A stretch of DNA of 64,000 bases, from the NCBI RefSeq assembly GCF_035982055.1, contig NZ_CP108427.1, positions 9,919,001 to 9,983,000 of the forward strand, read 5' to 3'. Numbering within the stretch: the stretch's first letter is position 1; every line of letters begins with the position of its first letter. The notes under the pieces are model-generated. The model made no database searches. It had not been told where the DNA came from and saw nothing but the letters and a program-made list of their open reading frames with translations. Shown piece by piece: positions 18,186 through 27,336 of this stretch. Position numbers and translations under genes: made by a program. The DNA is from Streptomyces sp. NBC_01288 (GTDB taxonomy: Bacteria > Actinomycetota > Actinomycetes > Streptomycetales > Streptomycetaceae).

Positions 18186-18265
18186 GATGGCGGATTCGGC
18201 AGCCACAGCCGGTGCTGCGATAGTGAACCCTGGTCGATTAGATGTAGCGAGCAACCAGGAAGCCA

Positions 18266-19588
18266 GTGGACACGAGCGAGAGCACCGACAGCGGCACGGA
18301 ACCCGAGTCTCAGAAAGAGTCGCAGAAGGACCGGGAACCGGCGACGGGCCCCCGGCGCGGCTGGCGCCGCTGGGCGATGGACACCCGCCCCCTGCAGATC
18401 CCCGCCTACCGCCGCCTGTGGTCCTCGACCATCGTCACGGCCGTCGGCAGCCAGCTCACCGCCGTCGCCGTACCCAAGCAGATCTACGACATCACCGGCT
18501 CCTCCGCCTGGGTCGGCGCCGCCAGCATGGCCGGCCTGGTGCCGCTCATCGTGTTCGCGCTGTGGGGCGGCTCGCTCGCCGACAGCATGGACCGCCGCAA
18601 ACTGCTGCTGATCACCAACAGCGGCATAGCCGTGACCTCGGTGCTGTTCTGGGTCCAGGCCGCCATCGGGCTCAACTCGGTGACCGCGCTGATGGTGCTG
18701 CTCGCCATGCAGCAGGCCTTCTGGGGTCTCAACGCGCCCGCCCGCAACGCCTCCATCGCCCGCCTGGTCCCCGCCGAGCAGCTGCCCGCGGCCAACGCCC
18801 TCGGCTCGACCGTCATGCAGACAGGGCAGGTCCTCGGACCGCTCCTCGCGGGCGCCCTCATCCCGGTCATCGGCCTGCCCGAGCTGTATCTCATCGACGC
18901 GCTGGCCCTGTGCGTCACGCTCTGGGCGGTCGTCAAGCTGCCCTCGCTGCCACCCCTGGAGTCCGCGACCCCGCGCCGCGCGGGCTGGCGGGAGATCGTC
19001 GCGGGCTTCCGCTACATCTCGCTGCACAAGGTGCTGCTGCTCTCCTTCCTCGCCGACATCATCGCGATGGTCTTCGGCATGCCCCGCGCCCTGTTCCCAC
19101 AGCTCGCCGCCCAGACCTACGCGCCCTACGGCGAGGGTCTCGCCCTCGGCATGCTGTTCGCGGCGATCCCGATCGGGGCGGTGGTCGGCGGACTGTTCTC
19201 CGGCACGTTCTCGCGGGCGCGGCGGCACGGCTGGATGGTGATCGGCGCGGTCGTCGCCTGGGGCGCGGCCATCACCGGCTTCGGGCTGAGCAGCAATCTG
19301 TGGATCGGCGTGGTCTTCCTGGCCGCGGCAGGGGTCGCCGACATGGTCTCCATGGTGTTCCGCGGGGCGATCCTGCTGTCCGCCGCCACCGACGAGATGC
19401 GCGGCCGTATGCAGGGCGTCTTCACCGTCGTGGTGGCCGGTGGCCCGCGCCTCGCCGACGTGCTGCACGGCACGGCCGGTTCGGCCCTCGGCCCGCGTAC
19501 GGCGGTCGCCGGCGGCGGCATCCTGGTCATCGTCATCATGCTGGCGCTGGCCGCCGCCGTCCCGGCGCTGCGCCGCTACCGCATCTGA
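18266..19588 (+). CDS. MFS exporter (EntS-like, 440 aa)
   Basis: A major facilitator with roughly 12 hydrophobic segments and the loop motif GGSLADSMDRRKLLLITN between helices 2 and 3. It resembles the MFS_3/enterobactin-exporter branch (LWSSTIVTAVGSQLTAVAVPKQIYDITGSS), which includes siderophore and drug exporters. GTG 18266 follows CAGGAAGCC. The N-terminal ~35 residues are charged and cytoplasmic. No dedicated regulator is adjacent; the substrate is unknown. Confidence 0.85.
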   Translation: MDTSESTDSGTEPESQKESQKDREPATGPRRGWRRWAMDTRPLQIPAYRRLWSSTIVTAVGSQLTAVAVPKQIYDITGSSAWVGAASMAGLVPLIVFALWGGSLADSMDRRKLLLITNSGIAVTSVLFWVQAAIGLNSVTALMVLLAMQQAFWGLNAPARNASIARLVPAEQLPAANALGSTVMQTGQVLGPLLAGALIPVIGLPELYLIDALALCVTLWAVVKLPSLPPLESATPRRAGWREIVAGFRYISLHKVLLLSFLADIIAMVFGMPRALFPQLAAQTYAPYGEGLALGMLFAAIPIGAVVGGLFSGTFSRARRHGWMVIGAVVAWGAAITGFGLSSNLWIGVVFLAAAGVADMVSMVFRGAILLSAATDEMRGRMQGVFTVVVAGGPRLADVLHGTAGSALGPRTAVAGGGILVIVIMLALAAAVPALRRYRI

Positions 19589-19590
19589 CC

Positions 19591-20040
19591 TCAGACCGGC
19601 CGATGGATCGCGTAGTGCTCCATCAGCTTGCTCCGGGTCATCGCCAGCCGGTGCGCGAGGATCTCCGCGACGATGCGGACCAGGGAGAGCCCGAGCAGCG
19701 GATCCTCCACGCTCAGCGCGAGGACGGCCGCCGCGTCGAACTCGTAAGCCCGCACGGCGCTGAACGCCTCCGCGCCGAAGTCCCACTCGTACGGCGGGAA
19801 CAGCCACGACCAGCCGAGCAGGTCGCCCGCGCCGAGCGTGGCCACGGTGACCCGCTGCTGCGCGGTGACCCGCTGGTCGAGCGAGACGGCACCGGAGCGG
19901 ACGACCCAGAAGCGGTCGGCCGTGCCGCCCGCCTCGAAGATCCTGGAGTCCTCGGCGAACGAGACCTCCTGCGCGACCTCCATCAGCCGTTCGCGCTGGG
20001 CCTGGGGCAGGGCGGTCAGCAGTTTTATCGCTTTGGTCAT
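19591..20040 (-). CDS. Stand-alone cyclic-nucleotide-binding-domain protein (149 aa)
   Basis: The protein consists of one cNMP-binding fold: FAEDSRIFEAGGTADRFWVVRSGAVSLD, VTVATLGAGDLLGWSWLFPP and AYEFDAAAVLALSVEDPLLG. There is no DNA-binding helix-turn-helix as in Crp/Fnr regulators, so it probably regulates a partner protein or senses a small ligand. Its 3' end is convergent with the MFS gene (two bases apart). It is read toward by the upstream 59-aa gene but separated by a strong terminator. Confidence 0.8.
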   Translation of the reverse strand: MTKAIKLLTALPQAQRERLMEVAQEVSFAEDSRIFEAGGTADRFWVVRSGAVSLDQRVTAQQRVTVATLGAGDLLGWSWLFPPYEWDFGAEAFSAVRAYEFDAAAVLALSVEDPLLGLSLVRIVAEILAHRLAMTRSKLMEHYAIHRPV

Positions 20041-20140
20041 GGCACAGGGCTCCTCGCCGGCAGCGGATCCGGAATTCTCCCTACGCCCATTTCAGCCTCT
20101 GCCGACGTCCTGGGCACCTCGGGGGACGGAATCGGGCATG

Positions 20141-20177
20141 AAAAAGCCCTGGCTGGACGGGGGAGACCAGCCAGGGC
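20141..20177 (-). terminator. Rho-independent-type terminator, minus strand
   Basis: GCCCTGGCTGG and CCAGCCAGGGC form a perfect 11-bp stem with a 10-base loop. On the minus strand the stem is followed by five T, a textbook intrinsic terminator. It would end transcripts from the FUSC/59-aa operon before the cNMP-binding gene. Confidence 0.75.
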
Positions 20178-20270
20178 CGTTAAGCGGTGGCGCCGGAGGA
20201 CGGTTCGGTCGACTCCGGGACCACGTATGAATGAACCGTAAACCATCCACGGGCATTTCGTACCCACTTC

Positions 20271-20290
20271 AACCGGTCGCGTGACCGGTT
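20271..20290 (-). terminator. Hairpin after the 59-aa gene
   Basis: AACCGGTC-GCGT-GACCGGTT, an 8-bp perfect inverted repeat, lies directly after the stop codon of the small minus-strand gene. There is no T-tract, so it may be a secondary terminator, a 3' stabilising hairpin or a protein site. Confidence 0.45.
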
Positions 20291-20470
20291 TCACTTCGTC
20301 GCATGCCGACCGGGGGCCACGATCTCGTCCAGCACCCGCAGCACGACCTCGTAGGCCACTTCCCTTACGGCGTCGCCCTGTTGAGACCACGTCTGTACCT
20401 CCTGGGCGGCGAAGGCCCGGGCCCGCCGGATGCGCCGCAACAGTTCGTCCGAGTCCACGACATCAGTCAT
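20291..20470 (-). CDS. Small conserved-looking protein (59 aa)
   Basis: A short acidic/basic amphipathic protein beginning MTDVVDSDELLRRIRRARAF and ending VLDEIVAPGRHATK. Similar small proteins with DELLRRIRRAR and VLDEI segments are, from memory, frequent in Streptomyces; their role is unknown. It starts 28 bases after the FUSC gene ends and is probably co-transcribed with it. The downstream hairpins support a real transcript end. The sequence is mostly helical with no cysteine and no membrane segment. Confidence 0.65.
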   Translation of the reverse strand: MTDVVDSDELLRRIRRARAFAAQEVQTWSQQGDAVREVAYEVVLRVLDEIVAPGRHATK

Positions 20471-20498
20471 GGCCGTCGCCTACCCAGGCGCGCGGAGT

Positions 20499-22748
20499 TC
20501 ACTTCACCGGCGCCGCGATCGGCACGTCGAGCGGCCGGGCCAGGCCGGTCACGGCCTCGTCGAGACGTTGCAGATGCCGCAGCACACGGTCCGTGACGCG
20601 CCCGTAGCGCGGTGTCCCCGGTGTCCCGGGCCGCAGCAGGGACGCGATGCTCGGCCCGGTCTCGATCTCGCCGACGGCGTCCCCGTCGGAGACATGGGCG
20701 CCGATCACCCCGATGTTGTGCACGATCCGGCGCCCCGCCTCACGCAGCCGGGGATCGGCCGCTATCGACGGATGCGTGGGCAGCAGTTCGGCGGTCGCCG
20801 CCAGATACCGCGCGTGATACGCGCAGGTCTCCAGGAGCGCGACGACGTACCGCGCCGTGTCCCGCCGCGCCCGCAACGGCGTGATCGGGTGCGTCAACGG
20901 CTGCGTGGACGCGCTCAGATCGGCCAGCGCCTGGTCCAAGTCCCGTGCCTTGTCGAGCAGTTCGGCCGGGGCCCCGCCGCTGAGCTGGTCGACGGCGGCC
21001 TCGGTGACATCCGTGAGCCGCTCCAGCACGGTGCCGAGCAGCTCGTTCGTACGGCGGTCCGTGTGCACCGGCAGCACCAGCGCCGCCGCGACCACCCCGC
21101 AGGCCGCGCCGAGCGCCGTCTCCTCGATCCGCAGCAGCAGCACCGACGCGCTGTAGGTGTGCAGCAGCGTGTAGAGCAGGCCCAGCATCGCGGTGACGAA
21201 GAAGGACATCAGGGTGTACGACAGCGGTGCCGTGTAGAACATCGCGAAGATGAACAGCAGCACCAGCGCGAACGCCGTCCAGGTGTGATGCCCGACCAGG
21301 CCCGCGAGACCGATACCGGCCACGACACCCAGGACCGTGCCCAGCAGCCGCCGGTAGCCCTTGACGAGGATCTCGCCCGTGGACGAGGTGTTGATGAACA
21401 CGATCCAGCAGGTCAGCACCGCCCAGTACCAGCGCTGACTGGACAGGAACTCGCCGCCGATGATGGCCAGCGAGGATCCGACCGCGACCTGAACGGCCGC
21501 CCGCGTCGTCGGCCGCCGTAGCCCCGTGCGCTCCGCGTCCTCCTGCTCGGCCTCCTCGCTGCCCGCGATGGCGACGTCCTCCGCGTCCAGCTCCTCGCGG
21601 GAGCGGGTCGTCGCGGGCGTGTCCTCCGACTCGTCCTGCGGCCCGTCCACGGCGATCCGCAGCCCCAGCACCGCACGCCCGGCCTCACCGATGCCCCGGA
21701 ACACGTCCTGCACGGCGTCCGAGGCGGGCGGCAGGTTCTCCTCCTCGCGATAGCCCAGCAGCCGGTTGCGCACATGCGCCAGCCCGGTGCCCGAGTCCGT
21801 CCCCGCCGGCCGCAGGACCAGCAGACGCAGCGCCTCCAGATCGCGGCGCAGCGTGTCGGTCACCTCGTCCTGCCGGGGCAGCGGATCACCGGCGGGCACG
21901 GGCGCGCCCGGCAGATGCAGGGTCAGCGTGTGGCCCCGCTCGGCGCTCCGGGCGGTGAGCAGCAGGAGACCGAGCCGTTCGGCGGCCACCTCGGCGTCCG
22001 CGATACGGCGCTGCACGAGCCGCGCCACCGTCTCGTCGGCGGTCCCGTCCTCCAGCCGCCCCTGGATCAGCAGCGCCGTCTCGTGCAGGCGCGCGGTGCC
22101 CTCCCGTACGTCGGTGAGGGCCTTCTCCATGTCGTCGGGACCGGCGTCGAGCAACGCGAGCTGCGCGGTGACGAGTTGGGCGAACCGCGCCCGGAACGCC
22201 CGCCGCAGCCGGTCAAGCGTCCCGGTGGGCGTCTCCGGCACCAGCGCGAACCGCACCAGCGCACTGCACGCGAAGGCGACGCCGAGCACGCCGTAGAGCC
22301 GCGGCAGTGCGGAGACGGTCGCGCCGACGAACAGGGACAGGAAGTAGATCTGGAAGCCGATCAGACCGAGGGCCGTGCCGCGGTCGCCGAACCGGCGGCT
22401 GTAGACCGCGCCGAAGATCAGCAGGACGAAGAAGACGTCACCGGCGATGACCCGCGAGTTCAGCAGCGCGCTCAGCGACACCGAGGCCAGCGCCACCGGC
22501 AGCCCCAGCGCGAGCGTCACCGCCTGCTGGGTGCGCTGCTTCTCGCGGATGGCGAACGTGGAGACCATCGCCGCCATCGCCCCGGCGACCAGATGCGGTA
22601 CCGAGGCCCGCACCAGGGAGAGCACGGTCAGCGTGAGGGCGATCGAGGCCACCGTCCGCAGCCCGGCCGTCAGCCGCAGCAGTCCGGGATCGGACGCCGC
22701 GACGCGATACCGCACCCGTGCCCACGCCGCCCGTCCCACTGCCCTCAC
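20499..22748 (-). CDS. FUSC-family inner-membrane protein (749 aa)
   Basis: Two sets of hydrophobic helices (about residues 30-170 and 415-575) flank cytoplasmic domains, the layout of the FUSC/aromatic-acid-exporter-like family. The second set contains RWYWAVLTCWIVFINTSSTGEI and KGYRRLLGTVLGVVAGIGLA, typical of the FUSC domain. Family members export aromatic acids, phosphonates or other organic anions, or are unassigned. It heads an operon with the 59-aa gene. The substrate cannot be inferred. Confidence 0.85.
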   Translation of the reverse strand: MRAVGRAAWARVRYRVAASDPGLLRLTAGLRTVASIALTLTVLSLVRASVPHLVAGAMAAMVSTFAIREKQRTQQAVTLALGLPVALASVSLSALLNSRVIAGDVFFVLLIFGAVYSRRFGDRGTALGLIGFQIYFLSLFVGATVSALPRLYGVLGVAFACSALVRFALVPETPTGTLDRLRRAFRARFAQLVTAQLALLDAGPDDMEKALTDVREGTARLHETALLIQGRLEDGTADETVARLVQRRIADAEVAAERLGLLLLTARSAERGHTLTLHLPGAPVPAGDPLPRQDEVTDTLRRDLEALRLLVLRPAGTDSGTGLAHVRNRLLGYREEENLPPASDAVQDVFRGIGEAGRAVLGLRIAVDGPQDESEDTPATTRSREELDAEDVAIAGSEEAEQEDAERTGLRRPTTRAAVQVAVGSSLAIIGGEFLSSQRWYWAVLTCWIVFINTSSTGEILVKGYRRLLGTVLGVVAGIGLAGLVGHHTWTAFALVLLFIFAMFYTAPLSYTLMSFFVTAMLGLLYTLLHTYSASVLLLRIEETALGAACGVVAAALVLPVHTDRRTNELLGTVLERLTDVTEAAVDQLSGGAPAELLDKARDLDQALADLSASTQPLTHPITPLRARRDTARYVVALLETCAYHARYLAATAELLPTHPSIAADPRLREAGRRIVHNIGVIGAHVSDGDAVGEIETGPSIASLLRPGTPGTPRYGRVTDRVLRHLQRLDEAVTGLARPLDVPIAAPVK

Positions 22749-22795
22749 GCCGCCGTACTCTCCCCAGGTTCACATCAAGATCCGTACCACCGATG

Positions 22796-24172
22796 CTACG
22801 GCTCCTGGATCCCGGACCCTTCGACGCGGTCCCGTACCTGCTCCGCCGACAGATACGAGTCGGTGTACTCGAAGTCCTTCAGCGTGGCCGGTTTGCGGGC
22901 CTGGAAGCCGGTGCGCACGAAGTCGTCGCCGGCCAGCGCGTTGAGCGTCCAGTTCGTCGCGACCCGGACCTTGGCGACGTTCGTGCGCAGCGCCGACCAG
23001 TGATAGCCGCGGGCCACGACCTGGGCGGGGAAACCGCGCAGCTCGATGCCGAGCGGCTTGGACACCGCGTCCTTGCCGCCGAGGTCCACGACCAGCCCGA
23101 GGTCCTTGTGGACGTACTGCTTCAGGGGCTGGTTGCGGAGCGTCGCGATCACGTTCTCGGCGACCACCTTGCCCTGCCGCATGGCGTGCTGCGCGGTCGG
23201 CGGGCAGATCGCGCCGTCCCCGCCCTTGGCCTCGTCCGGCACCGCGCCTGCGTCACCGAGCGCGAACACACCGTCGTGTCCGGGCAGGTTCATGTCGGCG
23301 GTGACCGCGAGCCGACCCCGCACCGTCTCCGCGCCCAGCGTGGCGATGAGCGGGCTGGCGACCACACCGGCCGTCCAGATCAGCGTGCGGGTCGGCACCA
23401 CGCGCCCGTCCGTGAAGGTGACCTCCTCCGGCCCCGCCTTCGCGATCGAGACACCCAGGGAGATGTCGATGCCGCGCTTGGTGAGGATCTCCTGCGCGCT
23501 CTTGCCGAGCTTGTCGCCCAGCTCAGGCATGAGCTTCGGCGCGATGTCGATCAGGTGCCACTTGATCAGACCCGGGTCGATCCGCGGGTAGCGCTTGACC
23601 GCGGCATGCGTCAGCTTCTGCAGACAGGCGGCCGTCTCCGTACCGGCGTAACCACCGCCCACGACCACGAACTGGAGCCGCGACGCCTTCTCCGCCGGGT
23701 CGTCGCTCGCGTCCGCGAGGTCCAACTGCGTGATCACGTGGTCGCGGATGTAGGCGGCCTCCGCGAGGGTCTTCATCCCGAAGGCGTGATCCGTCAGCCC
23801 GGGGATGTCGAAGGTGCGGGTGATGCTGCCGGGGGAGAGCACGATGTAGTCGTAGGGCTCGTTCACGATCTCGTCGTTGATCGTGCGGATCACACAGACC
23901 TTGGCCTTGATGTCCACACCGATCGCGCCGCCCGGGATGATCCGCGTCCGGTACTTCTTGCTGCGGCGCAGCGAGACGGCGATCGACTGCGGGGTCAGGA
24001 CGCCGGAGGCGACCTGGGGCAGCAGGGGCAGATAGAGCTGGTAGGAGAACGGCGTCACCAGCGTGACGTCGGCTTCCTCCGGGGTCAGTTTCCTCTCCAA
24101 GCGGCGAACGCACTCCACTCCTGCGAAGCCTGCGCCAACCACCAGGATCCTCGGTCGTGTCACGGTGTTCAT
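22796..24172 (-). CDS. ndh: Type II NADH dehydrogenase (458 aa)
   Basis: The FAD loop RILVVGAGFAGVECVRRLE (N-terminus) and NADH loop LQFVVVGGGYAGTETAA (about residue 170) are followed by GVFALGDAGAVPDE, the FAD-binding aspartate region. This is a monotopic NADH:quinone oxidoreductase that feeds the respiratory chain without proton pumping. The annotated ATG at 24172 has AGAAGGG directly adjacent; the GTG three codons later has it 9 bases upstream and may be the true start. The gene is alone between FUSC and a divergent methyltransferase. Confidence 0.85.
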   Translation of the reverse strand: MNTVTRPRILVVGAGFAGVECVRRLERKLTPEEADVTLVTPFSYQLYLPLLPQVASGVLTPQSIAVSLRRSKKYRTRIIPGGAIGVDIKAKVCVIRTINDEIVNEPYDYIVLSPGSITRTFDIPGLTDHAFGMKTLAEAAYIRDHVITQLDLADASDDPAEKASRLQFVVVGGGYAGTETAACLQKLTHAAVKRYPRIDPGLIKWHLIDIAPKLMPELGDKLGKSAQEILTKRGIDISLGVSIAKAGPEEVTFTDGRVVPTRTLIWTAGVVASPLIATLGAETVRGRLAVTADMNLPGHDGVFALGDAGAVPDEAKGGDGAICPPTAQHAMRQGKVVAENVIATLRNQPLKQYVHKDLGLVVDLGGKDAVSKPLGIELRGFPAQVVARGYHWSALRTNVAKVRVATNWTLNALAGDDFVRTGFQARKPATLKDFEYTDSYLSAEQVRDRVEGSGIQEP

Positions 24173-24420
24173 CCCTTCTGCGGCTCCAGGCGGTCTGCCT
24201 CGACGCCGTACGCCTGCCCCTGGATCGCTGCCTCGCACCACATCGATCCCACCGTGCCGGGAGCCGTTCCGCCAGCTGAGCGCGGCAGGCAGACGAACGC
24301 GTGGGCACCAGCATGCCCCGCCGAGGCCCGCCGTACGCCGCGGACACATGAACAAATGCCGTACCTGAATGACCTTTGACCCGCCTGTGGACGATCACTT
24401 CGGACCGTAGAGTGCACGCC

Positions 24421-25245
24421 ATGTCGCACACTCAGCCCGATCCGGGGTCAGGCTTCCGCACCCAGAACATCGACGCCGGCAACGTGACGCGGCTGGTGGC
24501 CGCGCTCGACATCCAGGAAGCCAATCCAGGCGTACGACGACTGCGCGCATGGGCGCACGAGGCACTCGCCCCGGGCAACGGGGAACGCGTTCTCGACGTC
24601 GGGGCCGGCACCGGCTCGACCACCCGTGAACTGGCCGCGGCCGTGGGCCCGGACGGATCGGCGCTCGGCGTCGAGCCCAACCCCGGGCTGCGTGCCGTCG
24701 CCGAGGAACGCGCCGCGTCGGACGGGAACCCGGCCCGTTTCACGGACGGCGACGCGCTGTCCCTGCCCGTGCCCGACGCCTCCGTGGACGTCGTCTGGTG
24801 CGAACGGGTGCTCCAGCACCTCGCGGAACCGGACAAGGCCGTCGCCGAGATGGCCCGCGTCCTGCGCCCCGGCGGACGCGTGGCGCTGCTCGACACCGAC
24901 TGGGCGACCACGATCCTGCACCCGGGCGACCCCGAGGTCACGGCCGCGTTCACCTCCGGCGCCCTCACCGGGGCGGCCAATCCCTACTCGGGACGCCGGC
25001 TCGTCGGCCAGCTCAGCGCCGCCGGACTCGTCGTCGACGACCGCGGCTCGCAGGCACTGCTCCAGGACCACCGGTCGGTGGCCTGGCCGCTGATCCGCAT
25101 GCTCGGCGAGTCCGCGGTCCGCCGCGGCGCCCTGACCGAGGCCCAGCGCGACCGCGCCTACGCCGACCTCACCGAGGCCGCGGAGCGCGGCGCGCTGCAC
25201 ATGTCCGTCACGATGTTCGCGGTCGTGGCCCACCGCCCGGAGTGA
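24421..25245 (+). CDS. Class I SAM-dependent methyltransferase (274 aa)
   Basis: The SAM-binding motif I is VLDVGAGTGSTTRELAAAV, followed by ALGVEPNPGL (acidic ribose ligand region), DGDALSLPVPDASVDVVWCERVLQHL and VLRPGGRVALLDTDW. It fits the UbiE/Methyltransf_11 group acting on small molecules such as quinones, sterol-like or natural products. ATG 24421 has only a weak GTAGAG site; an upstream in-frame start at 24376 is less likely. It converges with the acyl-CoA synthetase gene. Confidence 0.82.
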   Translation: MSHTQPDPGSGFRTQNIDAGNVTRLVAALDIQEANPGVRRLRAWAHEALAPGNGERVLDVGAGTGSTTRELAAAVGPDGSALGVEPNPGLRAVAEERAASDGNPARFTDGDALSLPVPDASVDVVWCERVLQHLAEPDKAVAEMARVLRPGGRVALLDTDWATTILHPGDPEVTAAFTSGALTGAANPYSGRRLVGQLSAAGLVVDDRGSQALLQDHRSVAWPLIRMLGESAVRRGALTEAQRDRAYADLTEAAERGALHMSVTMFAVVAHRPE

Positions 25246-25261
25246 GCCCTGGCCGGTGACG

Positions 25262-27169
25262 TCAGCGGAACACGTTGTCCGCGTCGTCCCAGCCCGCGAG
25301 TTGTTCCTCCGCCGACTGCTGCGGGGCACGCGCGCGTGCCTGGTACATCGCGTCGATCTCGAACGCGTAGTGCCGCACGATCGCGTCCCTGCGCAGCTTC
25401 ATCGACGGCGTCAGCAGCCCGCCCGCGACGTCGAACGGATGCGGGAGCACCCGGAACACCCGGATCGACTCGGCGCGCCCCACAGGGCTGTTGGCGGCCG
25501 CCACAGCCCGCGTGATCTCCTCCCGCAGCGCGTTCTCCTCCCGCGCCTCCCGGCCCCGCGCGTCGCTCTGGAGCGCGAGACCGGCCCGCCAGTGCGCCAC
25601 GAACTCCGGGTCCAGCGTGAGCAGTGCCCCCACACAGGGACGGTCGTCGCCGACGACCACCGCCTGATGGATCAGCGGGTGCATCCGCAGCCGGTTCTCC
25701 AGCGCGGCGGGCGCGACACTCTTGCCGCTGCTGGTGATGATGATGTCCTTCTTGCGGCCGGTGATCGTCAGATACCCCTCGGTGTCCAGCCGCCCGATGT
25801 CCCCGGTGGCCAGCCAGCCCGCGTGCATCACGGCCCGGGTCGCCCGCTCGTCGTTGATGTAGCCCTGGAACACCGAGGGCCCGTGCACCAGGATCTCCCC
25901 GTCCTCCGCGACCCGGATCTCCGTGCCCGGCAGCGCCTGCCCCACCGTGCCGATCTTCTCCCGGCCCAGCGGCTGCATCGTGATCCCGCCGGCGGTCTCC
26001 GTGAGGCCGTAGCCGTCGTGCACGAGGATGCCGATACCCGAGTAGAACAAGGACAGTTCACGGTTCAGGGGAGAACCGCCCGACGTCGCGCGGACCACCC
26101 GGCCGCCCAGTGCCGACCGCAGCTTGCGGTACACCGTCCGCTCGAACACGGCGTGCTGGAGTCGCAGATCGAAACCGGGGCCCGAACCCCGGCCGAGTCT
26201 CTGTCTCTCCTCGGCCGCGGCGAAGTCCCGCGCGGTCGAGGCGGCACGCTCGAACAGGGCGCCGCGGCCCGTCTGTTGGGCCGTACGGAGAAAGTTCTTG
26301 TAGATCTTCTCGAAGATCGACGGCACCGCGTACAGATAGGTCGGCCGGAAGGTGCGCAGCGCCGACACCAGCGCCGCCTCGGTCATCTCCGGCTCGTGCG
26401 CCATCAGCCAGCCGCCGCGCATGCACAGCCCCTGGATCATCAGCCCGTACACGTGCGAGAAGGGCAGGAAGGCCAGCACGGCCGGCTGTTCCCCGGGCGG
26501 CGCCGCCGTGTGCGACCAGCCCGCGAGCAGCGTGTCGCAGGGGTTGGCCAGACTGCGGTGGCTCAGCGCGCAGCCCATGGGGCGGCCCGAGGTGCCCGAG
26601 GTGTAGGCGATGACCGCGGTCGAGTCCGGCATCACGATCCGGCGCAGCGAGTCGACCGTGGTCTGCGGGATGTACGTGCCCCGCTCCATGATCTGGGCCA
26701 GCGCCCCGGAGTCCAGCTGCCAGACGTGCCGCAGCAGCGGCAGCGCGGCACACACCGTGCCGACGGTCATGATGCCCTGCTCGTCCTCCACGACCACGGC
26801 CACACAGTTGGCGTCCCGGAGTATCCACTCGACCTGCTCGCGCGAGGACGTCGGATGCACCGGCACCACCTCGGCGCCGACCGCCCACAGGGCGTGGCTG
26901 AGCACGGTCCACTCGTAACGGGTACGGGCCATGATCGCGACCCGGCTGCCCGGCGATATCCCGGAGGCGATCAACCCCTTTGCCAGATCGACGACTTCGT
27001 CCCGCAGCTCCACGGCCGTCACCTCCTCCCACTCGGTGGAGGACGGGTCCTGCTTGCGTGCGATCAGGGGGAGGGTGGGATGGAGGACCGCGGTCTCGAA
27101 GATGCTGTCGGCGAGGCCGCCGTTGAGGGTGGTGGAGGTGGGGGGTGGAGCGACGGCGAAGTCGCGCAT
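25262..27169 (-). CDS. Long-chain acyl-CoA synthetase (FadD15-like, 635 aa)
   Basis: An adenylate-forming enzyme that would activate fatty acids to acyl-CoA using ATP. It shows FLPFSHVYGLMIQ, DGYGLTETAGGITMQP, GWLATGDIGRLD, GRKKDIIITSSGKSVAP and the C-terminal catalytic lysine region MKLRRDAI. The P-loop reads YTSGTSGRPMG: the lysine usual in TSGTTGxPKG is replaced by methionine. ATG 27169 has CAGGAG 7 bases upstream; the 14 codons before it are probably not translated. The length is normal for the FadD15/FAA1-like branch. Confidence 0.88.
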   Translation of the reverse strand: MRDFAVAPPPTSTTLNGGLADSIFETAVLHPTLPLIARKQDPSSTEWEEVTAVELRDEVVDLAKGLIASGISPGSRVAIMARTRYEWTVLSHALWAVGAEVVPVHPTSSREQVEWILRDANCVAVVVEDEQGIMTVGTVCAALPLLRHVWQLDSGALAQIMERGTYIPQTTVDSLRRIVMPDSTAVIAYTSGTSGRPMGCALSHRSLANPCDTLLAGWSHTAAPPGEQPAVLAFLPFSHVYGLMIQGLCMRGGWLMAHEPEMTEAALVSALRTFRPTYLYAVPSIFEKIYKNFLRTAQQTGRGALFERAASTARDFAAAEERQRLGRGSGPGFDLRLQHAVFERTVYRKLRSALGGRVVRATSGGSPLNRELSLFYSGIGILVHDGYGLTETAGGITMQPLGREKIGTVGQALPGTEIRVAEDGEILVHGPSVFQGYINDERATRAVMHAGWLATGDIGRLDTEGYLTITGRKKDIIITSSGKSVAPAALENRLRMHPLIHQAVVVGDDRPCVGALLTLDPEFVAHWRAGLALQSDARGREAREENALREEITRAVAAANSPVGRAESIRVFRVLPHPFDVAGGLLTPSMKLRRDAIVRHYAFEIDAMYQARARAPQQSAEEQLAGWDDADNVFR

Positions 27170-27336
27170 GCGCTGCTCCTGGGTTGTACGGGGCGTGACT
27201 CTGCCGATCATTGCTGTTATCGACGGTGCTCGAATGTAGCCCAGGTGTGAGCGTTTGGTGAGGGGAACCGGGAAGTGCCCTTGCCGAGTTTGATGGTTGA
27301 GTGGGACCGATCTGACAAAGCGGGGGGTACGAGGAC

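Noticed and set aside
20139..20210. Possible Lys-Pro-Trp leader peptide (MKKPWLDGG) overlapping a hairpin, like an attenuator
   Set aside because: No amino-acid biosynthesis gene follows on the plus strand; the hairpin is explained as a minus-strand terminator.
20190..20226. tRNA-like GGTTCG...CTCC followed by ACCA
   Set aside because: The stem-loop sizes do not fit a T-arm and no other tRNA arms are present.
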